Positions 37,216 to 47,280 of a DNA stretch of 64,000 bases are shown one piece after another. The DNA comes from Comamonas sp. (GTDB taxonomy: Bacteria; Pseudomonadota; Gammaproteobacteria; Burkholderiales; Burkholderiaceae_C). The notes beneath the pieces are model-generated. The model made no database searches. It was not told the origin of the DNA and saw only the letters and a program-made list of their open reading frames with translations. The DNA lies in contig JADMKK010000021.1 of NCBI GenBank assembly GCA_015478895.1, positions 1 through 64,000 of the forward strand, written 5' to 3'. A program made the position numbers and the translations under genes. Within the stretch, counting starts at the first letter, position 1; every line of letters starts with the position of its first letter.

Positions 37216-39578
37216 CAGAATGACGTTCCAATTTGAAATTGAAGCTTTTGCAACTCATCACCAGCCTTCTTACGAATGGGGTTAGCCCACGCAAGACGTA
37301 GTGGCCCTAAAGGAGAAATCCAACTTAAGCCTATACCTGCCGAAGCACGCATTTCGTTGGCTCTAACTGGGTCATTCTCCCCAAATACATTACCGACATC
37401 AACAAAAGTGAACCAGCGTAGTGTCTTATCGTTGCCAGCGCCTGGGAAAGGAGCAATTAACTCAAAGTTAACTACGGCTTTTTTCGTTCCGCCCAAGTAA
37501 GAATAGCTACCTGGGGCATATTCTTGCTCAACACCATTTAAACCAATGTAACGGTTCGAACGAGGACCTAGGCTTCCTTGTTCGAATCCACGCACAGAGC
37601 CCAAACCTCCAGCATAGAAGTTCTTGAAGATAGGATAATCCTTACCGCCCAAGCCTTGTCCCCAACCCAGTTCGGCATTCATCGCAAAAGTGATCGCTTT
37701 GGTAACTGGCAGATACTGCTGAAACTGATAATTGGCCTGGACATATTTCATATCACCAGCCGCAGACCACTCTGCATTAAAGCGCTGATAACGGCCAGAA
37801 TTAGGTGCAAGCGCACTATCTCGAGAATCACGCCCCCAACCTAGAGTAAAGGGAATCCCAGTATTACTCTTGTCCGTATAAGGCTTGTACTGAGCTGGCA
37901 TATAAACGCCGCTATCAATAGTTGTTTGCTCAACTCCCAGGCCGAAATAGACTGTGTCAACTTCGCTAAATGGTACTCCAAAACGTACCGAAGCACCCTT
38001 GGATACGATTTTATATAAATCTTCTGCGTTTACTAGATTGTCATCTACATAAATATCGCCAGAATATGGCCGCGAGGTTCGGTAGTGAGCATCCAGCGTC
38101 CGTGAAATGCCATCCTGCGTAAAATATGGATCTGTTGTGTTAACAACAATAGTTCTATTGAACTTACTGGTATTAACATCTAAACCCAAATAGTTTCCAG
38201 AACCGAAAGCATTTTCCTGCTTAATACCAAAACTAAGAGACACCTTCTCTGCACTGGAAAAACCAGCACCCAAGGTTATAGCACCTGTTGGTTTCTCTTT
38301 AACGTTAACGATTAAATCAATCTGATCCGGCGAACCTGGAACTTCTTGCGTATCTACATCTACCTCAGTAAAGAAGCCCAAGCGGTCTACTCGATCTCTC
38401 GAGAGCTTAATTTTATCTCCATCATACCAAGACGACTCGAACTGTCGAAATTCTCGTCGAATTACTTCATCTCGCGTGCGATCATTGCCAGCCACTTGAA
38501 TTCTTCGCACATAAGCTCTACGAGATGTTTCGGATTGAATGGTGAAATCCACACGATTATTGACACGATCAATCTCAGGAATGACTTCAACTTTAGCAAA
38601 TGCAAAGCCAAATTTGCTAAAGTGATCGGAGAAAGCCTTCGTTGTCTCTGCTACCAAGTCGGCGTTATAAGGCTGTCCAGGACGGATTTTTACCAAGGAT
38701 TTAAATTCTTCTTCGCGATTTAAATAATTACCTTGCAACTCGACACCGGCAACAACAAATCTTTCCCCCTCATGAATATTCACAACCAGCGAAATTTTTT
38801 GTTTATCAGGAGAAATTGCAACTTGTGTAGAGTCAATCCTGAAATCTAAATAACCGCGCTGCAGATAATAAGAACGCAATGATTCCAAATCAGCATTGAG
38901 CTTACTGCGAGCATAACGATCTGACTTGGTATACCAACTCAGCCACCCACCTGTATCCTGATCGAATTGCTTTTTCAGTGTAGATTCGCTAAAGGCTTTA
39001 TTACCGACAATCCGAATATCGTTAATTTTCGCAGCATCGCCTTCAGTGACTGAAAACGTTAAATTGACGCGATTGCGCTCTATTGGAGTGACAGTGGTCA
39101 CCACTTCAGCGCCATACAAGCTTCGATTGATATATTGACGCTTGAGCTCCTGCTCAGCGCGATCAGCCAGTGCCTTGTCAAAAGGCCTTCCTTCAGCTAG
39201 ACCGACATCGCGCATTGCTTTTTGTAAGGCCGTCTTGTCAAATTCTTTAGTGCCAACGAAATCTACATCTGCAATGGTTGGACGCTCTTCAACCACAACA
39301 ACAAGCACGTTGCCATTGGCTTCCAAGCGCACATCCTTGAAAAGACCCAAAGCGAACAATGAGCGAATTGCAGCAGCACCCTTATCGTCGTTGTAGTCAT
39401 CTCCAACCCGCAAAGGCATAGAGGCAAACACAGTACCTGCTTCAACACGCTGCAAGCCCTCTACACGAATATCCTGCACTTTAAAAGGCTCTAAAGCCCA
39501 GGCAGCGTGAGCCACGCAAAGCATGGCGGCCACAGCAGTTGCAGTACGAGCGCCAAATCGATTAAACGGGAATTTCAT
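37215..39578 (-). CDS. bamA: Outer-membrane protein assembly factor BamA
   Basis: A 787-residue Omp85 protein, the core of the BAM complex. It has a signal peptide ending AHAAWA (about 28), five POTRA domains to about residue 430, and a 16-strand barrel. The lid-loop motif SVRGFEQG is present, and the chain ends with Phe (FQIGTSF) as barrels do. Length is normal. The coding DNA is notably AT-rich (37% G+C in bases 38101-38160) although the gene is core. Follows rseP after 38 bases. Confidence 0.97.
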   Translation of the reverse strand: MKFPFNRFGARTATAVAAMLCVAHAAWALEPFKVQDIRVEGLQRVEAGTVFASMPLRVGDDYNDDKGAAAIRSLFALGLFKDVRLEANGNVLVVVVEERPTIADVDFVGTKEFDKTALQKAMRDVGLAEGRPFDKALADRAEQELKRQYINRSLYGAEVVTTVTPIERNRVNLTFSVTEGDAAKINDIRIVGNKAFSESTLKKQFDQDTGGWLSWYTKSDRYARSKLNADLESLRSYYLQRGYLDFRIDSTQVAISPDKQKISLVVNIHEGERFVVAGVELQGNYLNREEEFKSLVKIRPGQPYNADLVAETTKAFSDHFSKFGFAFAKVEVIPEIDRVNNRVDFTIQSETSRRAYVRRIQVAGNDRTRDEVIRREFRQFESSWYDGDKIKLSRDRVDRLGFFTEVDVDTQEVPGSPDQIDLIVNVKEKPTGAITLGAGFSSAEKVSLSFGIKQENAFGSGNYLGLDVNTSKFNRTIVVNTTDPYFTQDGISRTLDAHYRTSRPYSGDIYVDDNLVNAEDLYKIVSKGASVRFGVPFSEVDTVYFGLGVEQTTIDSGVYMPAQYKPYTDKSNTGIPFTLGWGRDSRDSALAPNSGRYQRFNAEWSAAGDMKYVQANYQFQQYLPVTKAITFAMNAELGWGQGLGGKDYPIFKNFYAGGLGSVRGFEQGSLGPRSNRYIGLNGVEQEYAPGSYSYLGGTKKAVVNFELIAPFPGAGNDKTLRWFTFVDVGNVFGENDPVRANEMRASAGIGLSWISPLGPLRLAWANPIRKKAGDELQKLQFQIGTSF

Positions 39579-39616
39579 GAGTCAAGCTGATGCCTGCACT
39601 AAGGTGCGGCTGTGAG

Positions 39617-40963
39617 TTAGCCCCAGATGCGGCTGATATCGTTAAAAAAAGCAATGGACATCATTACAAGCAATACACAGATGCCCAGTCGCTGCAGACG
39701 TTCCATCCACGCCTCATTCACGGGATGTCCTGTGACACCTTCCCAAAGATAATACATCAGGTGCCCGCCATCCAACATAGGAAGCGGAAGCAGATTTAGC
39801 ACTCCCAAGCTTACGCTAATCAAGGCCAAAAACAATAAGTATTGCAGCCACCCCATGCTAGCCGACTTCCCAGCATAGTCAGCAATAGTCAATGGGCCGC
39901 TAAGGTTCTTCAAAGACACATCCCCGATGATCATTTGCCCGATCATCTGAAGACTCATCGCTGAAATCTCCCAAGTTTTAGTCAATCCTGCGCCTACACC
40001 TTCAAGCAAGCCTTTACGCACTGTCACCAATTCAGGCAAATCACCTATGTAGGCACCAACCCGACCGACTTGACCTTCTCTAGTGTCTTCCATACGCGGA
40101 GTAAGAGACAGCCTCAAGGGGTGCCCCATACGTTCGATGCGCCATAATTGCTCACCTCCAGCGCGGATCAAAGCGCGCAACTGAGCGCCATCTTTTACAT
40201 GGATTCCGTTCACCTCCAGAACGATATCGCCAGGCTTTAAACCTGACTCATGCGCAGGCATACCAGCCATTACTTCACCTATCACCGGCTTTGTCCAAGG
40301 CTGCGTAATGCCAATTTTGGCAAGCATGGATGCATCGACTTCAGAGGCAGAAAAGTTCGAAAGAGGGAGCAATAGCTGGCGCTGCTCGCTTCCGTCTTGG
40401 CTAGATACGGTTAAGGTGACGTCTCTTTTTTGCAATACGGCTTGCGTCAAGCTCCAGCGCATTGTTTCAAAAGAAACTACGGGCCGGGGTGCATCTGGTT
40501 GCAGCTGGATCTCATGCACCCACTCGCCACCTTCGATACCCGCTTGCGCTGCCAGTGAGTGACTAGAAGGAGCTGACAAAATGGCTTTAGGCTCTTGCAA
40601 TCCAATCCAGTTGACCACGCTATATAAAAAAACAGCCAGCAATAAATTAGCCAAAGGACCTGCGATCACAATCGCAGCTCTTTTGCGCAGCGGTTGTTGA
40701 TTAAACGCTCTGTGCAGCTCTTCCGATGGAACGTCGCTTTCTCGCTCATCGAGCATGCGTACATACCCTCCGATAGGCAGCGCAGCAATGACAAACTCTG
40801 TTTCCGAATTTCGCCCTTTCCAGCGAAGTAACGGCTTTCCTATCCCAATGGAAAAGCGCAACACCTTGACGCCGCACGCCACAGCCACTCGATAGTGCCC
40901 ATATTCATGAATGGCAATCAGAACACCCAAGGCAACGATGAAAGCGATCACAGTCAGCATCAA
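39617..40963 (-). CDS. rseP: Site-2 intramembrane zinc protease RseP
   Basis: A 448-residue S2P protease that cleaves anti-sigma factor RseA and clears signal peptides. The zinc motif HEYGH (19-23) lies in the first helix. Two PDZ domains follow (about 115-210 and 215-300, with GLKPGDIVLEVNG), and the third metal ligand is in LPLPMLDGGHLMYYL. Length is normal. Between dxr and bamA, its conserved place. Confidence 0.96.
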   Translation of the reverse strand: MMLTVIAFIVALGVLIAIHEYGHYRVAVACGVKVLRFSIGIGKPLLRWKGRNSETEFVIAALPIGGYVRMLDERESDVPSEELHRAFNQQPLRKRAAIVIAGPLANLLLAVFLYSVVNWIGLQEPKAILSAPSSHSLAAQAGIEGGEWVHEIQLQPDAPRPVVSFETMRWSLTQAVLQKRDVTLTVSSQDGSEQRQLLLPLSNFSASEVDASMLAKIGITQPWTKPVIGEVMAGMPAHESGLKPGDIVLEVNGIHVKDGAQLRALIRAGGEQLWRIERMGHPLRLSLTPRMEDTREGQVGRVGAYIGDLPELVTVRKGLLEGVGAGLTKTWEISAMSLQMIGQMIIGDVSLKNLSGPLTIADYAGKSASMGWLQYLLFLALISVSLGVLNLLPLPMLDGGHLMYYLWEGVTGHPVNEAWMERLQRLGICVLLVMMSIAFFNDISRIWG

Positions 40964-40994
40964 GCCTCATCCTTTCGCAGGTAGCGCCCACGGA

Positions 40995-42176
40995 TTACAC
41001 GGAAAATTTTTCAAGGTGCGCACCAGCTATGCTTCGCGCTTCATCATCTAAGGCTAATAGCTCTTCCAAAGAATTAGGCTTCGTCGGTACCAAAGCCTCC
41101 AGCGTCGCCAAATTGACGGCATGAATGCGATCAAACCTTAACTGCCCCATCAAGAAAGCAGCAACTGCAACTTCATTCGCAGCATTCAAGACTGCGGTAG
41201 TCCCTTCTGGCGCATTTAAGGCCTGCCACGATAAATGAAGCCCCGGAAAGCGGCACGCATCCGCCTCTTCGAAAGTAAGACCTGCCAACGTAGTGAAATC
41301 CAAGGGAGCCACTCCGCTTTCTATACGTTCAGGCCACGCCATTCCACAGGCAATGGGCACGCGCATATCTGGCGTTCCTAGCTGAGCAAGAATCGACGCA
41401 TCCTTAAACTGCACCATAGAATGAATGATTTGCTGAGGATGAATGACTACCTTGATTTTTTCCGGCTTCACATCAAACAACCAGCGCGCTTCAATCACCT
41501 CCAAAGCCTTGTTCATCATGGTTGCCGAGTCCACAGAAATTTTTCGACCCATTGAAAAATTCGGGTGATTGCAAGCCTGTGCCGGGGTAATTTCAGACAA
41601 CGTGGCGGGATCTCTTTGCCGAAATGGCCCTCCTGAAGCAGTTAATAGCAAGCTATCAATGCGTTCATTCCATGTCGCCCGATCTTCGGGGAGGCACTGA
41701 AAAATCGCCGAATGCTCACTATCAATAGGTAGCAAGGTACACGCATTGGCTCGCACAGTCTCCATAAACAATGCCCCGCCCACTACCAGCGCTTCCTTGT
41801 TCGCTAACAGTAGACGCTTGCCAGCCTTGGCGGCTGCAAGACAAGGCGACAGCCCTGCAGCGCCCACAATTGCCCCCATCACCGCATCGACTTGAGGATG
41901 AGAAGCTATATCTTCTAGAGCACCCCGCCCTTTCAGTACTTGGGTTTGCAGGCTATTTGCCTCTAATGCATCTTTCAACAATAACGCATGTGGCTCACTG
42001 GCCATAACTGCGTAGCGTGGTTGAAATTCAGCACATTGCGCGAGCATGAGTTCAACCTGGGTCGCAGCACTCAAAGCAAAAACTTCAAACTGTGTCGCAT
42101 TGCGACGAATGACGTCCAGCGTATTGGTACCAATAGAGCCCGTAGAGCCCAAAACCGTTAGTCGTTGTTTCATCAC
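40995..42176 (-). CDS. dxr: 1-Deoxy-D-xylulose 5-phosphate reductoisomerase
   Basis: A 393-residue NADPH-dependent enzyme for the first committed step of the MEP isoprenoid pathway. The nucleotide motif LGSTGSIGTNTLDVIRR is N-terminal; LLPIDSEHSAIFQCL and TASGGPFR contain substrate and metal ligands, and GRKISVDSATMMNKALEVIEA is diagnostic. ATGA overlap with cdsA. Confidence 0.97.
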   Translation of the reverse strand: MMKQRLTVLGSTGSIGTNTLDVIRRNATQFEVFALSAATQVELMLAQCAEFQPRYAVMASEPHALLLKDALEANSLQTQVLKGRGALEDIASHPQVDAVMGAIVGAAGLSPCLAAAKAGKRLLLANKEALVVGGALFMETVRANACTLLPIDSEHSAIFQCLPEDRATWNERIDSLLLTASGGPFRQRDPATLSEITPAQACNHPNFSMGRKISVDSATMMNKALEVIEARWLFDVKPEKIKVVIHPQQIIHSMVQFKDASILAQLGTPDMRVPIACGMAWPERIESGVAPLDFTTLAGLTFEEADACRFPGLHLSWQALNAPEGTTAVLNAANEVAVAAFLMGQLRFDRIHAVNLATLEALVPTKPNSLEELLALDDEARSIAGAHLEKFSV

Positions 42177-43024
42177 TGCACCATTGAAGTCAGCATCATG
42201 GCCAAAGGCAAAGTCGGCAGCAATGCATCAATACGATCCAATATTCCGCCGTGTCCTGGCAACAACTGACTGCTATCTTTAGCGCCAGCACTTCTTTTGA
42301 TCAACGATTCCACCAAGTCACCGATCACACTCATTGCGGCCATGAATAAAGCAGCGATCAAAAGAATCCACCAACCTTGTTGAAAAATTCTGGAATAAAA
42401 ACTTGGAATTAGCGCGAACTGCAACCAATCCATCCATACCCAAACAAAAGCGACAACGACCACCCCGCAGGCGCCACCCCAAGCGCCTTCCCAGCTTTTT
42501 CCCGGACTGATCGCTGGCGCAAGTTTTACTTTGGTAAAGCGCAACCCAAAAGCACGACCTGTAAAGTAGGCAAAAACGTCAGCCACCCAAACCAAAGCCA
42601 GAATCGATAAAAGAAAATTAACGCCTATCTGGCGGGCCTGCACCATGGCTAAGCCTGCTGCCCATAAGGCAAATAAACCGCCAAACCATCGCAGCGGCAA
42701 AGGAATCTTGCCCCAAGCACCCACTCCAGTTTTTATCAGTAAAGCACTCCCCAGCACCCAAAAAGCGCCGGTCACGGTCCACAGCAACTGGAAGGAATGT
42801 GCGAGACCACCCAACTGCCACGTTGCAATTCCAGCCACGAACATCAAACCAGCTGTTGCGATAGAAGCAAGCTGGCTCAATTTATTGAGCCGCCCCCACT
42901 CCCATGCACCCGCCGTCATCATGGCAAGCACAATGCAGCTAAAAATTAAAGTATTAGAAGAAAAAAGTGCTGGCAGCAAAACTGCTAGCAACACCAGAGC
43001 GGTAATAACACGCTGCTTAAGCAT
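42173..43024 (-). CDS. cdsA: Phosphatidate cytidylyltransferase
   Basis: A 283-residue membrane enzyme making CDP-diacylglycerol. About eight helices are seen; the C-terminal family signature is intact, as SVIGDLVESLIKRSAGAKDS followed by LPGHGGILDRIDAL. Located between uppS (15-base gap) and dxr (4-base overlap). Confidence 0.96.
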   Translation of the reverse strand: MLKQRVITALVLLAVLLPALFSSNTLIFSCIVLAMMTAGAWEWGRLNKLSQLASIATAGLMFVAGIATWQLGGLAHSFQLLWTVTGAFWVLGSALLIKTGVGAWGKIPLPLRWFGGLFALWAAGLAMVQARQIGVNFLLSILALVWVADVFAYFTGRAFGLRFTKVKLAPAISPGKSWEGAWGGACGVVVVAFVWVWMDWLQFALIPSFYSRIFQQGWWILLIAALFMAAMSVIGDLVESLIKRSAGAKDSSQLLPGHGGILDRIDALLPTLPLAMMLTSMVQ

Positions 43025-43039
43025 GGGAAAGTACTCCCC

Positions 43040-43771
43040 TCAAACCGACACCTGACTACCAGATAACGATTTCAATTGTTCAGAAGTTTTACCAAAACGA
43101 CGCTCGCGCCTTGCGTAGTCGGCCATCGCTTGATCGAGTTCAGTCGAACTGAAATCAGGCCACAAAGCAGGAGTGAAATACAGCTCCGCGTAAGCGGCCT
43201 GCCAAAGCAAAAAGTTGCTGATCCGGTATTCACCTCCAGTGCGAATAATCAGGTCAGGATCAGAAACATGGGCCATACCCATTGCTGCATGCAAACTACT
43301 TTCCGTAATGGGCTCACCCTTTGCCGCAAGACTGGAAGCAGCTTGAACAATGTCCCAGCGACCACCGTAGTTAAAGCAGATATTGAGTATTAAGTTGCGA
43401 TTGTTCGCTGTCAGCACTTCAGCTTCGTCAAAACCTGCCTGAACCTTTCCAGACAGGCCCTTTCGCTCACCAACGAAATGCAGGCGAACCCCTTCGGCAT
43501 GGAGGCTCGGCACTTCACGGGCCAGCACAACCGCCAACAGGTGCATTAGTCCAGAGACTTCCTCTGCAGGCCGATTCCAGTTTTCCGAAGAAAAAGCAAA
43601 TAAGGTCAACACACGCACGCCACGGAACATGGCATGACTGACGCATTTACGCAATGCATCGACACCCTTTTTATGCCCACCCAATCTCGGCAAGAAACGT
43701 TTGCTGGCCCAGCGCCCATTGCCATCCATGACAATGGCAATGTGCCGGGGAATTGCAGTGGATTTGCTCAT
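43040..43771 (-). CDS. uppS: Undecaprenyl diphosphate synthase
   Basis: A 243-residue cis-prenyltransferase making the C55 lipid carrier for peptidoglycan and LPS. HIAIVMDGNGRWAS holds the catalytic Asp, followed by GHKKGVDALR; the C-terminal motifs DLIIRTGGEYRISNFLLWQ and AYAELYFTP are complete. ATG 43771 is chosen because the longer frame reads through the frr-uppS gap. Confidence 0.97.
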   Translation of the reverse strand: MSKSTAIPRHIAIVMDGNGRWASKRFLPRLGGHKKGVDALRKCVSHAMFRGVRVLTLFAFSSENWNRPAEEVSGLMHLLAVVLAREVPSLHAEGVRLHFVGERKGLSGKVQAGFDEAEVLTANNRNLILNICFNYGGRWDIVQAASSLAAKGEPITESSLHAAMGMAHVSDPDLIIRTGGEYRISNFLLWQAAYAELYFTPALWPDFSSTELDQAMADYARRERRFGKTSEQLKSLSGSQVSV

Positions 43772-43796
43772 ATCAATACCCCGCTGCCAGCAATCA

Positions 43797-44357
43797 TCAC
43801 ACCGCCAAAATTTCTTGCTCTTTCGAAGCCACCAAGGCGTCGATATCCGCAATGTGCTTATCGGTCAGCTTTTGAATTTCAGCTTCAGAGCGTTTTTGAT
43901 CGTCTTCAGACACTTCCTTATCCTTGACGAGACGCTTTACTGCTTCATTCGCATCACGGCGCAGATTGCGCACTGCAATCTTGGAAGCTTCGCTTTCATG
44001 GCGCGCCAACTTGGTCATCTCTTTGCGACGTTCTTCACTCATAGGAGGCATAGGAACGCGAATCACGTCGCCCATGGACGCCGGATTCAAACCCAAATCG
44101 CTTTCGCGAATCGCCTTCTCTACCTTAGCGAACATATTTTTCTCCCAAGGCTGCACGCTTAACGTACGTGAGTCCAGAAGGGATACGTTTGCCACTTGGG
44201 ACAATGCCACCATGGAGCCGTAATACTCCACCTGGATAACATCCAGCAGTTGGGGACTAGGGCGACCTGTGCGGATGCGCGAAAGGCTATTTTTTAAAGC
44301 CTCGATGGATTGACCCATCTTGGTTTCTGCAGTTTTTTTGATCTCAGCAATCGTCAT
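43797..44357 (-). CDS. frr: Ribosome recycling factor
   Basis: A 186-residue factor that splits post-termination ribosomes with EF-G. Three-helix-bundle sequence with the conserved [24 protein letters not shown] region (interior broken by family variation), and [15 protein letters not shown] and [14 protein letters not shown] blocks. ATG 44357 has AGAGGT upstream. Follows pyrH, as in most bacteria, with a hairpin between them. Confidence 0.97.
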   Translation of the reverse strand: MTIAEIKKTAETKMGQSIEALKNSLSRIRTGRPSPQLLDVIQVEYYGSMVALSQVANVSLLDSRTLSVQPWEKNMFAKVEKAIRESDLGLNPASMGDVIRVPMPPMSEERRKEMTKLARHESEASKIAVRNLRRDANEAVKRLVKDKEVSEDDQKRSEAEIQKLTDKHIADIDALVASKEQEILAV

Positions 44358-44380
44358 ATCTTTTACCTCTGAAAGCAAAT

Positions 44381-44408
44381 GGCCTTCCGTGTTCACACAA
44401 GGAAGGCC
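44381..44408. repeat. Hairpin between pyrH and frr
   Basis: GGCCTTCC and GGAAGGCC pair perfectly around a 12-base loop, 24 bases before the frr start. No T-run follows, so it may adjust frr expression or RNA stability rather than stop transcription. Confidence 0.5.
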
Positions 44409-44427
44409 TTCCATCGCTTAGAACTAA

Positions 44428-45150
44428 TTAGGCGTATACCAGTGTGCCCTCATCGTCACCCATTACAACGCGCAGCAAAGCGCCAGGCTTGACGATAGAG
44501 AATACGCGGATAGGCAGCTTTTGATCGCGGCACAGCGCAAAAGCTGTTGCATCCATGATGCCAAGATTACGACCAATAGCCTCATCAAAAGCCAACTTGG
44601 TGTAACGGGTTGCTGAAGGGTCCTTCATAGGGTCAGCGGTGTAGACACCGTCCACTTTCGTGGCCTTCAACACTACTTCAGCACCGATTTCAGCACCGCG
44701 CAAGGCAGCGGCCGTATCTGTCGTGAAAAAGGGGTTGCCAGTTCCAGCTGCAAAAACAACTACCTTACCCTCTTCAAGGTATTGCAGTGCTTTGGGTCGA
44801 ACGTAGGGCTCCACTACCTGCTCAATAGCGATAGCAGACATTACACGAGCCGTTAGCCCTTGCTTGTCCATGGCATCAGCCAATGCCAAAGCGTTCATCA
44901 CTGTGGCCAACATCCCCATGTAGTCGGCAGTTGCTCGATCCATACCAACCGAGCCACCTGCCACCCCACGGAAAATATTGCCCCCACCGATGACCACCGC
45001 CACTTGCACACCGATTTTTGAGACTTCCGCGATCTCACCCACCATTCGTTCAATGGTGGCACGGTTGATGCCAAATTGGTCATCCCCCATAAGCGCTTCA
45101 CCAGACAGCTTGAGCAAAATCCTCTTATGGGCTGGTTGGGGCTGTGTCAT
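44428..45150 (-). CDS. pyrH: UMP kinase
   Basis: A 240-residue amino-acid-kinase-fold enzyme making UDP from [18 protein letters not shown] is the N-terminal phosphate-binding region; [25 protein letters not shown] and [17 protein letters not shown] are diagnostic. ATG 45150 has CCGGAGAA upstream. The tsf-pyrH-frr order is conserved. Confidence 0.97.
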   Translation of the reverse strand: MTQPQPAHKRILLKLSGEALMGDDQFGINRATIERMVGEIAEVSKIGVQVAVVIGGGNIFRGVAGGSVGMDRATADYMGMLATVMNALALADAMDKQGLTARVMSAIAIEQVVEPYVRPKALQYLEEGKVVVFAAGTGNPFFTTDTAAALRGAEIGAEVVLKATKVDGVYTADPMKDPSATRYTKLAFDEAIGRNLGIMDATAFALCRDQKLPIRVFSIVKPGALLRVVMGDDEGTLVYA

Positions 45151-45210
45151 GGGATTCTCCGGTGTCAATAAGTAGAAAATGAAAGCAGGGACAAAAACAG
45201 GCAGTACGGG

Positions 45211-46104
45211 TTAAGCGCCCTTAGCAGCTGCCATCTGTGCAGCTACTTCAGCAGCGAAGTCGTCTACCTTCTTCTCAATGCCTTCACCCACTACGTACAA
45301 CGTGAAACTTTTCACAGTTGTATTAGCAGCCTTGAGCATTTGCGCCACAGTTTGCTTGCCATCAGCGGCTTTCACAAACACTTGGTCAGCCAGAGAAACT
45401 TCCTTCAGATACTTCTGCACGGAGCCTTCCACCATCTTGCCGACGATTTCGGCAGGCTTGCCCGATTCAGCAGCCTTGGCAGAAGCAACAGCACGCTCTT
45501 TTTCGATCAACTCTGCAGGAACGTCTGCAGAAGTCAGTGCAACAGGCTTCATAGCCGCGACGTGCATGGCGACATCCTTCGCGGCAGTAGCGTCACCTTC
45601 AAATTCAACAACCACACCAATGCGCGAACCGTGCAGGTAAGCAGCCAGGTTCGAACCATTGAAAGCCTTGAAGCGACGGAAAGACATGTTCTCTCCGATC
45701 TTACCGATCAGGCCCTTGCGCACGTCTTCCAAAGTGGGGCCGAAACCATCTTGCTCGTAAGCCAAAGCGCTCAGTGCTTCCACGTCGGCAGGATTGTGCT
45801 CAGCAATCAGCTTGGCAGCAGCATCAGCCAGCGCCAAGAAGCTATCGTTCTTGGATACGAAGTCGGTTTCGCTGTTCACTTCGACCAAAGCACCATTATT
45901 GCCATTGATGAAGGAAGCCACTACGCCTTCAGCCGTCACGCGAGCAGCGGCTTTGCCAGCCTTAGTGCCCAACTTCACGCGCAGCAACTCTTCCGCCTTG
46001 GCCAAATCGCCATCAGCCTCTGTCAGAGCCTTCTTGCATTCCATCATGGGCGCGTCGGTCTTCGCGCGCAGTTCAGCCACCAGCTTTGCGGTAATTACAG
46101 CCAT
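45211..46104 (-). CDS. tsf: Elongation factor Ts
   Basis: A 297-residue nucleotide exchange factor for EF-Tu. The N-terminal UBA-like domain [19 protein letters not shown], the exchange motif [10 protein letters not shown] (TDFV), and the dimerisation regions are present. Expressed with rpsB, but a hairpin terminator lies between them, so its level may be lower than S2. Confidence 0.97.
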   Translation of the reverse strand: MAVITAKLVAELRAKTDAPMMECKKALTEADGDLAKAEELLRVKLGTKAGKAAARVTAEGVVASFINGNNGALVEVNSETDFVSKNDSFLALADAAAKLIAEHNPADVEALSALAYEQDGFGPTLEDVRKGLIGKIGENMSFRRFKAFNGSNLAAYLHGSRIGVVVEFEGDATAAKDVAMHVAAMKPVALTSADVPAELIEKERAVASAKAAESGKPAEIVGKMVEGSVQKYLKEVSLADQVFVKAADGKQTVAQMLKAANTTVKSFTLYVVGEGIEKKVDDFAAEVAAQMAAAKGA

Positions 46105-46149
46105 CTTGATTCTCCGTATTCAGTTCAATTCGTTACAGGATTTCAGCTT

Positions 46150-46184
46150 AAAAAAAGGGGGCTACCTAGAGCCCCGCTTTTTTA
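46150..46184 (-). terminator. Intercistronic terminator/attenuator between rpsB and tsf
   Basis: On the minus strand GGGGCT and AGCCCC pair around a short loop and are followed by seven T; the plus strand has six T as well. In the rpsB-tsf operon this would cause partial termination. Confidence 0.75.
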
Positions 46185-46209
46185 TCGCGACACGTCGCGC
46201 AGCCAGGTC

Positions 46210-46962
46210 TTAGGCAGCGGATTCGTCTACTTCGACGAATTCGTCAGAGCCTTCACCTGCAGCAACCTTAGCGACGTCATTCAGACGGGCTTCGCGCCCT
46301 TCCAAAATAGCGTCTGCCATTGCACGAACGTACAAAGCAACAGCCTTGGCCGAGTCATCGTTGCCAGGAATCACGTAGTCAATGCCTTCAGGATTGTGGT
46401 TGGTGTCCACAACACCGATCAATGGGATGCCCAGCTTCTTTGCTTCGGAAATAGCAATCTTGTGGTAGCCAACGTCAACCACAAAGATAGCGTCAGGCAA
46501 GGCAGCCATATCTTGGATACCACCAATGTCTTTTTCCAGCTTTTCCAGTTCGCGAGCGAACATCAGCTGCTCCTTCTTGGACATAGCTTCCAGACCAGCT
46601 TCTTGCTGAACCTTCATGTCCTTGAGGCGCTTGATCGAAGTCTTAACGGTCTTGAAGTTGGTCAGCATACCGCCCAACCAGCGCTGGTCCACATAAGGAA
46701 CGCCAGCGCGCTGAGCTTGCTCGGCCACCAGATCACGGGCTTGGCGCTTGGTACCCACCATCAACACATTGCCACCGTTAGAAGCCAGTTGCTTGGCAAA
46801 CTTCTGAGCGTCCTGCAGCATGGGCAGGGACTTTTCCAAGTTGATGATGTGAATCTTGTTGCGATGACCAAAGATGAACGGAGCCATCTTGGGGTTCCAG
46901 AAACGTGTTTGGTGACCGAAGTGAACACCGGCTTCCAGCATTTCGCGCATAGTAACGGACAT
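46210..46962 (-). CDS. rpsB: 30S ribosomal protein S2
   Basis: A 250-residue S2 protein. [22 protein letters not shown] is the hallmark N-terminus, followed by [14 protein letters not shown], then [12 protein letters not shown] and [27 protein letters not shown] split over the conserved core. ATG 46962 follows GGAGAAAA. A minus-strand TAAAAT at 47110-47105 is a possible -10, giving a long leader that could allow S2 autoregulation. Confidence 0.97.
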   Translation of the reverse strand: MSVTMREMLEAGVHFGHQTRFWNPKMAPFIFGHRNKIHIINLEKSLPMLQDAQKFAKQLASNGGNVLMVGTKRQARDLVAEQAQRAGVPYVDQRWLGGMLTNFKTVKTSIKRLKDMKVQQEAGLEAMSKKEQLMFARELEKLEKDIGGIQDMAALPDAIFVVDVGYHKIAISEAKKLGIPLIGVVDTNHNPEGIDYVIPGNDDSAKAVALYVRAMADAILEGREARLNDVAKVAAGEGSDEFVEVDESAA

Positions 46963-47280
46963 AATTTTCTCCAAAAGGTTAGGTCTTAAATACAGCTCGA
47001 TTTTGCTAGCCAAGGGCTAGCAACACCTTGAGGGAGCTGATTTGCGATTAACTTTGCAGCGCCTTGCCAAGGACTTGACAAGCAGCAAACTGCAAAGCCG
47101 AAAGATTTTAGCACAGCTGCGCGCAAGCAAACAGCAAAGCGATATCGGCCCAGCACGTCGTGGAGCACACGGAGTCCATGTGGCATTTGCTGAAGCCTGC
47201 ATAAATCTTTGCAAACTGGCTGTCAACCGTGCACACAAGCAGGTCAAAATCGTGGGCTCAAGAATTGCGCATTCAAAGCC

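Noticed and set aside
47014-47186. Extended N-terminus or small gene upstream of rpsB
   Set aside because: S2 proteins begin at [12 protein letters not shown], the ribosome site precedes that ATG, and the extension is unlike any S2 protein.
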